From contig NZ_PJIL01000001.1 of NCBI RefSeq assembly GCF_002929335.1, forward strand, positions 434,001 to 498,000: a stretch of 64,000 nt of DNA, given 5' to 3'. The DNA is from Arthrobacter sp. Y81. GTDB taxonomy: Bacteria; Actinomycetota; Actinomycetes; Actinomycetales; Micrococcaceae. The notes under the pieces are model-generated. The model had not been told where the DNA came from, did no database searches, and saw only the letters and a program-made list of their open reading frames with translations. How positions within the stretch are numbered: the stretch's first letter is position 1; each line of letters starts with the position of its first letter. The position numbers and the translations under genes were made by a program. Of this stretch, positions 1-8,806 are shown one piece after another.

Positions 1-117
1 GAAGGTCCACGTACGGTGCCGGCGGATCCATGCCCTGATGGTTTGGCCGGCGAGGCCATTTCCAGCGGCAGGCCCCGGCGATGCAGGCCGGCTCTCCGAC
101 TCAAGTACGGGCCTCAT
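1..117 (-). CDS. Start of a DUF4350-like membrane protein gene (cut by window edge)
   Basis: Only the first 39 codons are in the window; the frame stays open to base 1. The visible peptide begins MRPVLESESRP and ends in a basic run (IRAWIRRHRTW), as expected just before a first membrane helix. Its ATG (117-115) overlaps the TGA of the DUF4129 gene as ATGA, so it is the third member of a translationally coupled minus-strand operon. In actinobacteria a DUF4129 gene is commonly followed by a DUF4350 gene (with MoxR and DUF58 genes further on), which is the only ground for the family guess. The overlap and open frame are seen; the product is inferred. Confidence 0.55.
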   Translation of the reverse strand, partial: MRPVLESESRPASPGPAAGNGLAGQTIRAWIRRHRTWTF

Positions 118-836
118 AACGGCAGCGCCAGGCGGTCCGCGGCCGGCCGGCCAAAGTCGGGCTTTGCGGATTCGAGAAGCTGATCCAGCCCCACCATGTC
201 GGCGTGATCCCTGGCGGTGGCGTCCTCGCTGCCGTACCGAACAGCGTCGAATTGATCGGCGGCCCGGCGCAGCTGCGCGGCACAGCCGCCGAAGGCGCCG
301 GCCAGCTGGCCGGCCACCTCGTCCGCCGTCCGGCCCGGCAGCGGGTCGATCACCGTTCGCTCCTCAGCGGACCGGACGATGGCCCTGAACTGTTCGACGA
401 CGGCGGTTCGCCAGTCGGAGCGTGCTGCCGCGGCTGCCGCGAGCCGCCGGTATTCCGCCGGGCTGATGGAGGGATCGGCGTCGACGACGTCTCCGGCCGG
501 GCGGCGGCGGGCGTTCAGCCGGGGGCGCGCGAGGAGGATGGCCACTGCAATGAGGATCACGATGGTCACCCCGATGGCCGGTACGGCGACGCCGCTGTCA
601 ATTGCGGGGTCGCCGCTATTGAGCGATCGGAGCCAGTCCGTGAATTGCCGCCACAGATCGGTCAGCCAGTCCGGTTGTGCGTCCCGGTACACGGGCTTGG
701 ACAGTTCTTCGGCGGCCCACCTGCTGGCCTCCTGCCTGTCGGGCTCCACTGGAGGTTCAGCTGGCGTCCGGCCGGCGGCCGAATGCAGGACCGTACCCAC
801 CGCGGATGCCGCCTCGGAAAGGGCCGGCCGGCTCAT
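114..836 (-). CDS. DUF4129 domain membrane protein
   Basis: A 240-aa protein starting MSRPALSEAAS. One membrane helix (VAVPAIGVTIVILIAVAILLA, about residues 80-100) is followed by a cytoplasmic domain with SPAEYRRLAAAAAARSDWRTAVVEQFRAIVR and the PLPGRTADEVA stretch typical of DUF4129, a domain often found in transglutaminase-like and MoxR/DUF58 envelope loci. The start at 836 is chosen because ATG overlaps the preceding TGA as ATGA; the frame could extend upstream to 1301 but would then lie inside the neighbouring gene. It is coupled to both neighbours. Biochemical role unknown; a part in envelope or secretion-related assembly is inference from context. Confidence 0.8.
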   Translation of the reverse strand: MSRPALSEAASAVGTVLHSAAGRTPAEPPVEPDRQEASRWAAEELSKPVYRDAQPDWLTDLWRQFTDWLRSLNSGDPAIDSGVAVPAIGVTIVILIAVAILLARPRLNARRRPAGDVVDADPSISPAEYRRLAAAAAARSDWRTAVVEQFRAIVRSAEERTVIDPLPGRTADEVAGQLAGAFGGCAAQLRRAADQFDAVRYGSEDATARDHADMVGLDQLLESAKPDFGRPAADRLALPL

Positions 837-2239
837 CCGGAGCCCGGAGGTGGGCCGGAGCCCGGTGGTGGGCCGTAGCCCGATGGTGGGCCGGAGCCCG
901 GTGGTGGGCCGTAGGGGGCGTGGGACCAGCCGCCGGGAGCAGGGCGGCCCGCGTTCCCCTCCGGGGCGATGCCGCGTCCGGGGACGCCGTTGGCGTCCGT
1001 GCTTGATTCCAGCAGCCGGAGAAGGGCGAGGTCGAGTCCTTCCTTGCGCATCCGAAGGTCCATGTACAACAGGCCCATCACGGAGGTTTGGAAGGCGTAC
1101 GCCACTGCCCCTACGAGAGCCGAGACGATGAGTGACGCGATTCCGACGCCCACTGCAAGGGCACGTTGCGCGTCGTCGCCGCCATGGGGCGCGACGACGG
1201 AGGAAAATCCGCCGGAAACGAGGCTGATGGGGATCAGGACAATCTGGCTGATAATGCCGATGAGGAGTGAAACGACCAGCGTGATGCCGAAGATCCGCCA
1301 CCAGTTGTGCCGAGTCAGCTGCCAGGACCTTCGGAGGCCGTCAAGTACGTCCAGTTCCTCGACGACAATCGCAGCCGGCGTCACGAGGAACCGGATGGAG
1401 AGCAACAGCACGGTCACTATGGTGCCGAGGAACAGGGGGACGATGATGAGCGCAGACATTCCGCCCATGGAATCTGCCAGGAGCCAGGTCCCGCCCACCA
1501 GTACGGCGACGACGGCGACACTGGCCAGGATCATGAGCCCGCCAAGCCCGAGCAATGAGCCGATCCTGGACCGCGACAGTGACCACATCTCCTTAAAACC
1601 GGTGCGCCAATTAAGAACGGACCGGGCCACGGGAACCACCATCACGCCCTGAAGCACAAGCGAGATAAAGACGGACACCAGTCCGAGAATGACGGCACCG
1701 GCCAGGACGCCGAGGCCCAGGCCGACCATTTCCGTTGGGCTCAGGCTTTCCAGCCACAGCCCGAGGGACTCGCCGTCCGATCCGGCTTGTGCCGCCGCGA
1801 GCGCACCGGCAAAGGTTCCCAGGGCCTGTGCCAGGAGGCCCGCCCCCAGCATCGCTGCGGCGTTGCGCCTGATGGTCTGAAACGAGCCGTCCAGGATTTC
1901 GCCGAACATCAGCGGTCGCAGCGGAACTATCCCGGGCTTCGGCGGGGCGACATACCCCGGCTGAATGTACCCCGGCTGATTGAAGGAAGGCTGTGGCCCC
2001 GGGTAGGGGGAACCCCACTGCGGCTGTCCGCCGTGACCGGGCTGCTGCGTGTTCCATTGCGGCGCCCCCCACTGCGGCTGGTTTCCGCCGGAGTTACCCT
2101 GCGGCGGGTTCCACTGCGATTGGCTTCCCTGGTGGGGCGGCTGCGGTGCGGGCCACTGCTGCGGTGCGCCCCCTGCGGGTGGCTCCACCGGCTGCGGCTG
2201 CCCCTCCCGGGGCCGCGCGTTCGGATCCTGCTCTGACAA
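833..2239 (-). CDS. Six-helix membrane protein with Pro/Gln-rich N-terminus (GDPD-membrane-domain-like)
   Basis: About 468 aa. The N-terminal ~130 residues are rich in P, Q, G, N and W (repeats of PQWNxPQ type) and lie before six hydrophobic segments between about residues 140 and 400. Proteins of this layout are annotated in actinobacteria as glycerophosphoryl diester phosphodiesterase membrane-domain proteins, but no phosphodiesterase catalytic domain is visible. The C-terminus is a GPPPGSG/GPPPGYG repeat. I chose the TTG at 2239 because GGGGAGGA sits 6 bases upstream; an in-frame TTG at 2254 would bury that ribosome site inside the coding region. Downstream genes are coupled by ATGA overlaps. 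Function unknown. Confidence 0.72.
   Translation of the reverse strand: MSEQDPNARPREGQPQPVEPPAGGAPQQWPAPQPPHQGSQSQWNPPQGNSGGNQPQWGAPQWNTQQPGHGGQPQWGSPYPGPQPSFNQPGYIQPGYVAPPKPGIVPLRPLMFGEILDGSFQTIRRNAAAMLGAGLLAQALGTFAGALAAAQAGSDGESLGLWLESLSPTEMVGLGLGVLAGAVILGLVSVFISLVLQGVMVVPVARSVLNWRTGFKEMWSLSRSRIGSLLGLGGLMILASVAVVAVLVGGTWLLADSMGGMSALIIVPLFLGTIVTVLLLSIRFLVTPAAIVVEELDVLDGLRRSWQLTRHNWWRIFGITLVVSLLIGIISQIVLIPISLVSGGFSSVVAPHGGDDAQRALAVGVGIASLIVSALVGAVAYAFQTSVMGLLYMDLRMRKEGLDLALLRLLESSTDANGVPGRGIAPEGNAGRPAPGGWSHAPYGPPPGSGPPSGYGPPPGSGPPPGSG
837..914 (-). repeat. 18-bp tandem repeat encoding PPPGSG/PPPGYG tail
   Basis: Three 18-bp units (851-868, 869-886, 887-904) with degenerate copies on both sides. 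They encode a hexapeptide repeat at the C-terminus of the six-helix protein and end at the coupled start of the DUF4129 gene. Copy number could vary between strains without a frameshift because the unit is a multiple of 3. Confidence 0.85.
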
Positions 2240-2497
2240 CCTGTTCCTCCCCAAAAGATGCTGTCCGCGAGCAGCCCGGCCGAAACTCCGGCCCGACGCT
2301 CCGGACCGGCGGTGTCCTGCACCGTCCGGCCCGCTCCCAGCCTATAGTTTTGCCCGCATGCCTCATAGCCTCGGGCTGATTCTTCGCGGTGTGGCGCCGG
2401 TCCGGCCACCGTTCCGCGTCCGGCCCGGCAGGTGACCGCGCCATGCCGTGTCGGCCCTCAACGGGACAAAGCCCATTCAATAGGCGAATATATAACT

Positions 2498-3172
2498 ATG
2501 AAGGCACGCATTCTGGTAGTGGACGATGACGAGGCGCTGGCCGAGATGATCGGAATTGTTTTGCGCAACGACGGCTTCGAGCCGGTCTTTTGCGCAGACG
2601 GGGCACAGGCGCTGGAAGTCTTTCGTTCCTCGAAGCCGGACCTCGTGCTGTTGGACCTGATGCTTCCTGGCATGGACGGCATTGAAGTGTGCCGGCAGAT
2701 CCGCGCTGAGTCGGATTCGCCCATCGTCATGCTGACCGCGAAGTCGGATACCTCGGATGTGGTCCGCGGCCTGGAATCCGGCGCCGACGACTACGTGCCC
2801 AAACCGTTCAAGCCGGCCGAATTGGTTGCGCGGGTTAGGGCGAGACTCCGTCCGGGTGACCAAAAGGCCCCTGAAACACTGCGGATTGCTGACATCACCA
2901 TTGACGTGGCCGGGCACTTGGTGAGCCGCAACGACGAACGCATCTCGCTGACGCCCCTGGAGTTTGACCTGCTCGTTGCACTCGCCCGCAAACCGTGGCA
3001 GGTCTTCACCCGCGAACTGCTGCTGGAGCAGGTCTGGGGATACCGGCACGCGGCAGACACGCGCCTTGTGAACGTCCATGTCCAGCGGCTGAGGTCAAAG
3101 ATCGAACGCGACCCTGAAGCCCCCGAAGTTGTCTTGACGGTCCGTGGTGTCGGCTACAAAGCAGGTTCCTGA
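2498..3172 (+). CDS. mtrA: DNA-binding response regulator MtrA
   Basis: A 224-aa OmpR-family regulator. The receiver domain (1-120) has the acidic pocket D9-D11, the phospho-acceptor D53 in LLDLMLPGMDG and K in PKPFKPAEL. The winged-helix DNA-binding domain (about 128-222) ends [27 protein letters not shown]. MtrA is an essential actinobacterial regulator of cell-wall hydrolases and cell division, phosphorylated by MtrB. The ATG at 2498 begins the conserved MKARILVVDDDEA; the frame runs upstream to 2432 but with no conserved residues. No Shine-Dalgarno is visible before 2498 (gcgaatatataact), so leaderless translation is likely. It is followed by mtrB with overlap and then lpqB, the usual operon. 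Confidence 0.97.
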   Translation: MKARILVVDDDEALAEMIGIVLRNDGFEPVFCADGAQALEVFRSSKPDLVLLDLMLPGMDGIEVCRQIRAESDSPIVMLTAKSDTSDVVRGLESGADDYVPKPFKPAELVARVRARLRPGDQKAPETLRIADITIDVAGHLVSRNDERISLTPLEFDLLVALARKPWQVFTRELLLEQVWGYRHAADTRLVNVHVQRLRSKIERDPEAPEVVLTVRGVGYKAGS

Positions 3173-5105
3173 CCCGTCCAGCGGCGAAGCCGGCGGCGAG
3201 CCGGAGGTAGCCCGCCCGCCAAAAACGGACTACGCCCACGTCCACGGTGCTCCGGAGCATACCGATGCAATGGCCGGTGTGCTCTCCGGACTGCCGTTCC
3301 GAACCCGCATCTGGGTACGCCGTGCCCGGATCGTTGGACTCCGGGTCTCGCGGCTCGTCCGAACCGGGCTGATCCGGCTCTTGCCCGGTGTCCGGTTCCT
3401 GCTGCGGGCGTTGCACCGGCGTTGGCGCAGGTCCCTGCAGTTCCGGACAGTCCTCACCACGCTGCTGCTCTCGATTGGTTCGTTCGCCGTGGTGGGCGCG
3501 TACTTGTCGAACCAGATCGCCAACAACTTGTTCCAGGAACGGTTGACCCAGGCGGAATCGGAGACGCTGTACAACGTCAAACAGGTCCAGGACACGTTTG
3601 ATGGCGCCCAGGTCACCGACCAGTCGAGCGTTATTACACTCGTCTACGACACGCTAAACGCCGTTGAGGGGCGCGGGAACGTGATCCAGCGTCGATATGT
3701 CTTTGAAGCGATGCCGGAACAGACCAAACCTCGCAACCGCTGGGTGGAATCACGGGCATCGGACCAGCTCACCGTCAGCGTCATCCCGCCCGAATTGCGG
3801 AAAGCCGTTCAGGAATCCGGCAAGGACCAGTTCTGGGCATCCACCGAGTTCCCGGTAGGCACTGAGGACCGGCCGGGCATTGCCGTGGGCAACAAAGTCA
3901 CGTTCAACGGCACCGTGTATGAGCTGTACCTTATCTACGACCTGAACACCGCGCAGAAAACGCTCAACGAAATACAGAACGTCCTGCTGGCCGGCGGGGC
4001 GGTGTTGGTCCTGATCATTGGGGCCATTGCCTGGTATGTGACCCGGAACGTGGTCAGCCCGGTCAGCCATGCAGCCGTCGTCTCCGAGAAACTGGCGGCC
4101 GGCCAACTGCAGGAGCGGATGGTGGTCAAGGGCGAGGACGAGGTGGCCCGGCTGGGCGCATCGTTCAACCACATGGCCGCCAGCCTGCAGGAACAGATCA
4201 CGCAGCTGGCCACGCTCTCGCAAATGCAGCAGCGCTTCGTCTCCGATGTGTCCCACGAGCTTCGCACGCCACTCACCACCGTGCGGATGGCCGCCGAAGT
4301 GCTGTACGACGCACGCCATGATTTCGACCCGATCAACAAGCGCTCGGCCGAGCTCCTGTACAACCAGGTGGAACGCTTCCAGTCCCTTCTGGCTGACCTC
4401 CTGGAGATTTCCCGGTTCGACGCGGGCGTGGCCGTGCTCGACGCCGAGCCCACCGATATCCTGCAGCTCATCGCGAATGTCGTGGAGGACGCCGGACCCG
4501 TCGCCGCCGAATACGGTTCGGACGTCACCATCAATTCCCGGGAAAAGAGCATCGTGGTGGAGATGGACGACCGGCGGATCGAGCGAATCCTTCGCAACCT
4601 GGTGCTCAACGCGCTTGAACACAGCGAAGGCAACCCGGTCAATATCTCCGTCGCTGCGAACGATACCGCCGTGGCCGTCGCAGTCCGCGACCACGGGATC
4701 GGCATGACACAGTCCGAGGCCGCTCGGGTCTTTGACCGGTTCTGGCGGGCGGACCCTGCACGGGCGCGCACCACCGGCGGCAGCGGTTTGGGCCTTTCCA
4801 TTGCCGCGGAAGACACAAAACTCCACAACGGATGGCTTCAGGCCTGGGGCAGCAAAGGAACAGGATCAAATTTCAGGCTGACACTGCCGCTGAAGCAGGG
4901 CGAGGCCATCTCCAAGTCGCCGCTCCAGCTGGAACCTGCCGACGTCGCACTCCCTGGCACCGGCCAGGGCACCATGCTGATCCTTGGAACCGTCGCGGCG
5001 CCGGACTCCGAAGGCGCCGTCCAGGCTGCGGAGCCGGGGCCGGTCAAGCCATCGGCTGCCTCGCCGGTCGCGACGCACGACACGGGCGGGGACGAAGCGG
5101 AATGA
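3144..5105 (+). CDS. mtrB: Sensor histidine kinase MtrB
   Basis: About 653 aa, membrane-bound partner of MtrA. Order: basic cytoplasmic N-terminus, helix 1 (about 103-122), extracytoplasmic sensor region, helix 2 (about 279-300), HAMP, dimerisation/phosphoacceptor box [15 protein letters not shown] with H371, then HATPase_c with DHGIGM (about 517) and GGSGLGLS (about 546), and a poorly conserved, A/P-rich C-terminal tail. The GTG at 3144 overlaps mtrA by 29 bases; later starts are possible because the first ~45 residues are low in conserved features. The stop overlaps the lpqB start as ATGA, so kinase and lipoprotein are co-translated, consistent with the known LpqB-MtrB interaction. Confidence 0.96.
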   Translation: MVSATKQVPDPSSGEAGGEPEVARPPKTDYAHVHGAPEHTDAMAGVLSGLPFRTRIWVRRARIVGLRVSRLVRTGLIRLLPGVRFLLRALHRRWRRSLQFRTVLTTLLLSIGSFAVVGAYLSNQIANNLFQERLTQAESETLYNVKQVQDTFDGAQVTDQSSVITLVYDTLNAVEGRGNVIQRRYVFEAMPEQTKPRNRWVESRASDQLTVSVIPPELRKAVQESGKDQFWASTEFPVGTEDRPGIAVGNKVTFNGTVYELYLIYDLNTAQKTLNEIQNVLLAGGAVLVLIIGAIAWYVTRNVVSPVSHAAVVSEKLAAGQLQERMVVKGEDEVARLGASFNHMAASLQEQITQLATLSQMQQRFVSDVSHELRTPLTTVRMAAEVLYDARHDFDPINKRSAELLYNQVERFQSLLADLLEISRFDAGVAVLDAEPTDILQLIANVVEDAGPVAAEYGSDVTINSREKSIVVEMDDRRIERILRNLVLNALEHSEGNPVNISVAANDTAVAVAVRDHGIGMTQSEAARVFDRFWRADPARARTTGGSGLGLSIAAEDTKLHNGWLQAWGSKGTGSNFRLTLPLKQGEAISKSPLQLEPADVALPGTGQGTMLILGTVAAPDSEGAVQAAEPGPVKPSAASPVATHDTGGDEAE

Positions 5106-6823
5106 ACGCCACATCACGAAGGCCAGGCACCGGTGCCGCCGCTCTCTTGGCGGTGCTGCTCCTGCTGCTGACCTCCTGCGCCCAGATTCCGCGCTCCGGA
5201 CCCGTCGGGAAAAGCACGGATGAGAGCGCGGGCAAGCCCAACAACGCACCCGTTTTCTTTCCGGTGGCTCCGCGGGAAGGCGCCGCTCCCGAATCCATCA
5301 TCGATGACTTCTATCTGGCGGGGAGTGGCTACGAAGACGACTATGCGGTGGCGCGGGAGTACCTGACCCAGGCCGAGTCCGTGGCCTGGAAGCCGGACCA
5401 GAGGACACTGGTTTTCCGCTCAACCAAGGTAATCCGGACCGGCGTCGAGAACGTGTACAACTACGAGCTTGATGTGGCGTACTCCGTCGATGCAGACGGC
5501 ATCGCCACGCAGTTTCCCGAGGGCACCAAAGAAACTGTCCAGGTCACCCTGACGCAGGTGGACGGCGAGTGGCGGATCTCCGGAATCCCGGACGGGACCG
5601 CCATTCCCGAACAGACGTTCAAGGTGATTTACGGTGCCTACCCCATCTACTTCTATGATCCGAGCTTCACCTACGCGGTACCGGACGTCAGATGGTTCAT
5701 CAAGAAGAAAACCGTCAAGGCGATGACCAGTGCACTGCTCAGCGGACCAGCCCCGTATCTCAAGGGAGCCGTAGTCAGCGCCTTCCCCTCGGGGATGAAA
5801 CTGGCGCGCGAGTCAGTTCCGGTGGTCTCCGGCGCGGCCCAGGTGGATCTGAGTGCCAAGGAGCTGGTGGAAGCTTCCAGCGAAGACAGGCTGCGGATGC
5901 AGACACAACTGGCGCTGACCTTCCGCGGCCAACCCGACGTTGTCAACGTAGAGCTCAGGGCGAACCAGGACCTGGTCCGCGTCGAGGACAACGGGTCCGT
6001 GCTGCCTCCCGTCCGTGACAAGAACGTCCCGGCCCGCCAGATTGCCGTGAATGAGGGCCAGCTGGTCCGCTACGAGAACAACAGGATTTCACCGCTTCCG
6101 GATATCCAGTCCGTGGGAGCACTCGATCCGGTTTCCCCGGCCGAGTCCCCGGCATCACAGTCCATAGCGTTCCTCAACAGCACCAGGACAACGCTGTACT
6201 CGATTGTGCCGGGGCAGCCCGCGAGGGCGCTGACTACGCGTTCCACCCTCACCCACCCGTCGTTCGGCCAGGAGGACTGGGTCTGGACTGCCGGCCCCGG
6301 GGCCAACGGTGCTACCGAAGTCCTCGCCTACCGCCCCACCGGCGTCGTCGAGGGTGCCGGTATGCCAACTGTGACGCTGGCACCCGCGTGGCTCGCAGGA
6401 CGCACCGTCAAGGAGTTCCGAATATCCCGGGAGGGGGTGCGTGCCCTCGTGATTTCCGAGCAAAACGGGAAAACCCGCGTGCAGGTGACGGGAATCGTCC
6501 GCAACGCTGACGGCACGCCCCGGGACCTCACTGCCCCGACGACCCTCCTGACCGATCGCCAACCCGACCAGGGTGTCTGGGTAAGCGACACCACTGTCGC
6601 GGTCATGAAGGGATCGGCCACCGACAACGTCACGCCGGAATTGCTCTCCCTGGCTGCTTCACAGCCCCAGCAGCTGGCCCCCTGGCCAGGGCTCACCGCG
6701 ATTAGCGCCGGCAACGGACCGGAGGAAATCTTCGGGCAGTCCGCTGACGGTATTTTCCAGCGCCTCGGAAACGGTTGGTCACCCCAGCTGAAGGGACCAG
6801 TGGACCCGTCGTTCCCGGGCTGA
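5102..6823 (+). CDS. lpqB: Lipoprotein LpqB (GerMN domain)
   Basis: 573 aa. Signal peptide with lipobox L23-T24-S25-C26 ([11 protein letters not shown]), so lipidated on the outer face of the membrane. The N-terminal half carries the LpqB/GerMN region ([28 protein letters not shown]), the C-terminal half is a beta-propeller-like region. LpqB modulates MtrB signalling in mycobacteria and streptomycetes (family knowledge). The ATG at 5102 is set by the ATGA overlap with mtrB and the immediately following signal peptide; the frame is open further upstream but only inside mtrB. Confidence 0.95.
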   Translation: MNATSRRPGTGAAALLAVLLLLLTSCAQIPRSGPVGKSTDESAGKPNNAPVFFPVAPREGAAPESIIDDFYLAGSGYEDDYAVAREYLTQAESVAWKPDQRTLVFRSTKVIRTGVENVYNYELDVAYSVDADGIATQFPEGTKETVQVTLTQVDGEWRISGIPDGTAIPEQTFKVIYGAYPIYFYDPSFTYAVPDVRWFIKKKTVKAMTSALLSGPAPYLKGAVVSAFPSGMKLARESVPVVSGAAQVDLSAKELVEASSEDRLRMQTQLALTFRGQPDVVNVELRANQDLVRVEDNGSVLPPVRDKNVPARQIAVNEGQLVRYENNRISPLPDIQSVGALDPVSPAESPASQSIAFLNSTRTTLYSIVPGQPARALTTRSTLTHPSFGQEDWVWTAGPGANGATEVLAYRPTGVVEGAGMPTVTLAPAWLAGRTVKEFRISREGVRALVISEQNGKTRVQVTGIVRNADGTPRDLTAPTTLLTDRQPDQGVWVSDTTVAVMKGSATDNVTPELLSLAASQPQQLAPWPGLTAISAGNGPEEIFGQSADGIFQRLGNGWSPQLKGPVDPSFPG

Positions 6824-6839
6824 CGCAGCGGACCTTCCA

Positions 6840-6859
6840 GGCACGCCGCAGGGCGTGCC
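6840..6859 (+). terminator. Short GC hairpin after lpqB
   Basis: GGCACGCC (6840-6847), four-base loop, GGCGTGCC (6852-6859): a perfect 8-bp stem 17 bases after the lpqB stop. There is no T-tract, so it may slow or partly end transcription before comF rather than being a full intrinsic terminator. Confidence 0.35.
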
Positions 6860-6933
6860 GGCCCGAGGCGCGATGTCCACATAGGCACCTTGCAGGCTTC
6901 CTGGCCGGGCGTCCAGTCATGCAGCCTTAGCAG

Positions 6934-7854
6934 GTGATTCGACTACCCGATCCCGATCTGGCGCCGCCTGCCGCGACGCCGGCAAAGCACCGCAGCGACT
7001 ACTCACAGTGGTTTCCGAGGGCTGCGGACCGGGCAGCAAGTGCGGGCCGCGAACTCCTGGCGTTGGCCGCCCCGGTGGAATGTGTCTGTTGCGGAACGGA
7101 AGATTTCTCGCTTTGCGGCCCCTGCGAACGGGCGGTGCGGACCCTCACCAAGGCGCCTTTCCGGGCTGAGGGGCAGGCGCCTGCCCTCATGGATGTCAAC
7201 GGTTCGGTCATCCTTCCGGTCGTGGCTGCCGGGGTTTATCGTGAGGAACTCGCCCAGGCCCTGCTGTCGTTCAAGAAACACGGCCAGGGCCAGCTCGCGT
7301 CGGTGTTGTCCAAAGCACTGGGAAGAGCCATCCAGCGGGCCGCCGGGACAATGCGGGGATTCTGCCTTATTCCGGTTCCCACCACCAACAGCGCATTCCG
7401 GAAACGCGGTTTCAGCCCGGTGCACCTCATGCTGCGCAACCTGGCCCGCAGCGGCGGCCTGGGTGCGGGATCCCTTGCCTGCGCCCTCCGCAAGCGGAGG
7501 GCAACCGCCCAAGGACCACGGGCTGCCGTTGATCTCCCGGAACGAATCCGTGCACTGGTGTCTTCTCCCGCGATGGCCGGAGGGCAAAAGGGACTGGGGC
7601 GAGGGGCGCGCGTCAAGCGCGTCCGCGGCTCGATGCGTGCGGGACCGGCCCTCTTCGAGCCGGACATCCGGGGGCGACCCTGCATCATCGTGGATGATGT
7701 CCTCACCACGGGCGCCACGCTGGCAGAGGCTGCGCGGGCAGTCCACCAGGCGGGAGGCATTGTCGTTGGTGCCGTTGTGCTGGCGGCGACACGCCCGCCC
7801 GACTCCGCCGATCCAGCCGCCGCTCCCGGCGCCACCGCGCGGAAGGACGCGTGA
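6934..7854 (+). CDS. comF: ComF-family phosphoribosyltransferase-like protein
   Basis: 306 aa. An N-terminal cysteine cluster (C50, C52, C53, C61, C64) looks like the ComF zinc ribbon. A central CLIPVPTTNSAFRKRGFSPV segment and a C-terminal PRPP-binding loop CIIVDDVLTTGATL (about 246-260) place it in the type I PRTase fold. ComF proteins in naturally competent bacteria work on incoming single-stranded DNA at the membrane; in actinobacteria the role is not settled. The GTG at 6934 lacks a clear ribosome site and the first ~20 residues are unconserved, so the start is tentative. The position between lpqB and hpf matches the mycobacterial order (Rv3244c-Rv3242c-Rv3241c). Confidence 0.87.
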   Translation: MIRLPDPDLAPPAATPAKHRSDYSQWFPRAADRAASAGRELLALAAPVECVCCGTEDFSLCGPCERAVRTLTKAPFRAEGQAPALMDVNGSVILPVVAAGVYREELAQALLSFKKHGQGQLASVLSKALGRAIQRAAGTMRGFCLIPVPTTNSAFRKRGFSPVHLMLRNLARSGGLGAGSLACALRKRRATAQGPRAAVDLPERIRALVSSPAMAGGQKGLGRGARVKRVRGSMRAGPALFEPDIRGRPCIIVDDVLTTGATLAEAARAVHQAGGIVVGAVVLAATRPPDSADPAAAPGATARKDA

Positions 7855-8031
7855 CTCCGAAAAAATAAAACGAAGAAAAGGTGAATAACGGGTAGCGATG
7901 AACTAACGTCGGTTGTGGGTACCAAGATCAGTTGTACCTGTCGATAGCGGCTCGGAAAGGGGCTCGACTGTCAGTCAGATCGGCCCCGGGAAGTGCCGCC
8001 GTCGTGTCACCGAAGTCATTTGGAGGGCACC

Positions 8032-8757
8032 ATGGAGTTCATGATCAGCGGACGGAATTTGACGGTTTCGGACCGCTTCCGCGAATACGCCGACGAGAAG
8101 ATCTCAAAGATCGCATCGCTGGGCGACAAGGTCCAAAGGGTGGACGCGAAGGTGTCCAAGGAGACCAAGGCCCGCCAGACCGCAGACTTGCTTACGGTTG
8201 AGCTGACTGTCCTGGGCCGTGGCCCCGTAATCCGTGCGGAAGCCAGCGCCGCCGACAAGTTCGCCGCGTTCGATCTCGCTTACAACAAGCTCCTCGAGCG
8301 CCTGCGCCGTGCCAAGGACCGCAAAAAGGTCCACCACGGGCGGCACACCCCGAAAGCCGTCCGCGAGGCGACAGCCAGCCTCGAACCGGCAAGCACCACC
8401 GAGCCTCTGTACGTTGAGGCCAGCAACCACCAGGAGCCACAGCCGGCGCCGGTGGAAAAGTCGCCGTACGACGTCGACAATGACATCCCGGCAGGCGACT
8501 CACCGGTCCTGATCCGCCGCAAGGTTTTCCCTGCGGCATCCCTCACGCTCGACGACGCCGTCGACAACATGGAACTTGTGGGCCACTCCTTCTACCTGTT
8601 TGTGGACAAGGAGACCAAAGCGCCGTCCGTGGTGTACCGCCGCGACGGATGGACCTACGGCGTCATTAGCCTGGACCAGACCTGCGAACCGGGCGAAGCG
8701 CCCTTGGAAGAGAAGATCCTCGCCTACCGCTCGGAGGATGAACCTGCACGCGCCTAA
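8032..8757 (+). CDS. hpf: Ribosome hibernation-promoting factor, long form
   Basis: 241 aa. The N-terminal S30AE domain (MEFMISGRNLTVSDRFREYADEKISKIA..., about 1-105) binds the 30S decoding region; a variable linker leads to the C-terminal dimerisation domain (PVLIRRKVFPAASLTLDDAVDNMELVGHSFYLFVD...VVYRRDGWTYGVI, about 165-225). This two-domain long form drives 100S dimer formation in stationary phase or stress. The ATG at 8032 is preceded by TTGGAGGG at a good distance; the frame extends to 7993 but would include the ribosome site. The 177-base upstream gap is AT-richer (7857-7885) and probably carries its own promoter. Confidence 0.95.
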   Translation: MEFMISGRNLTVSDRFREYADEKISKIASLGDKVQRVDAKVSKETKARQTADLLTVELTVLGRGPVIRAEASAADKFAAFDLAYNKLLERLRRAKDRKKVHHGRHTPKAVREATASLEPASTTEPLYVEASNHQEPQPAPVEKSPYDVDNDIPAGDSPVLIRRKVFPAASLTLDDAVDNMELVGHSFYLFVDKETKAPSVVYRRDGWTYGVISLDQTCEPGEAPLEEKILAYRSEDEPARA

Positions 8758-8806
8758 GCAGCGTGTTCGCCTAAGCTGGTGTTGACCAGCCAAAGGAAGG
8801 ACTGAC

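Noticed and set aside
8005..8019. TGTCAC/AGTCAT 9 bp apart as an MtrA site before hpf
   Set aside because: Only one good half site, and it lies next to the ribosome-binding site of hpf.
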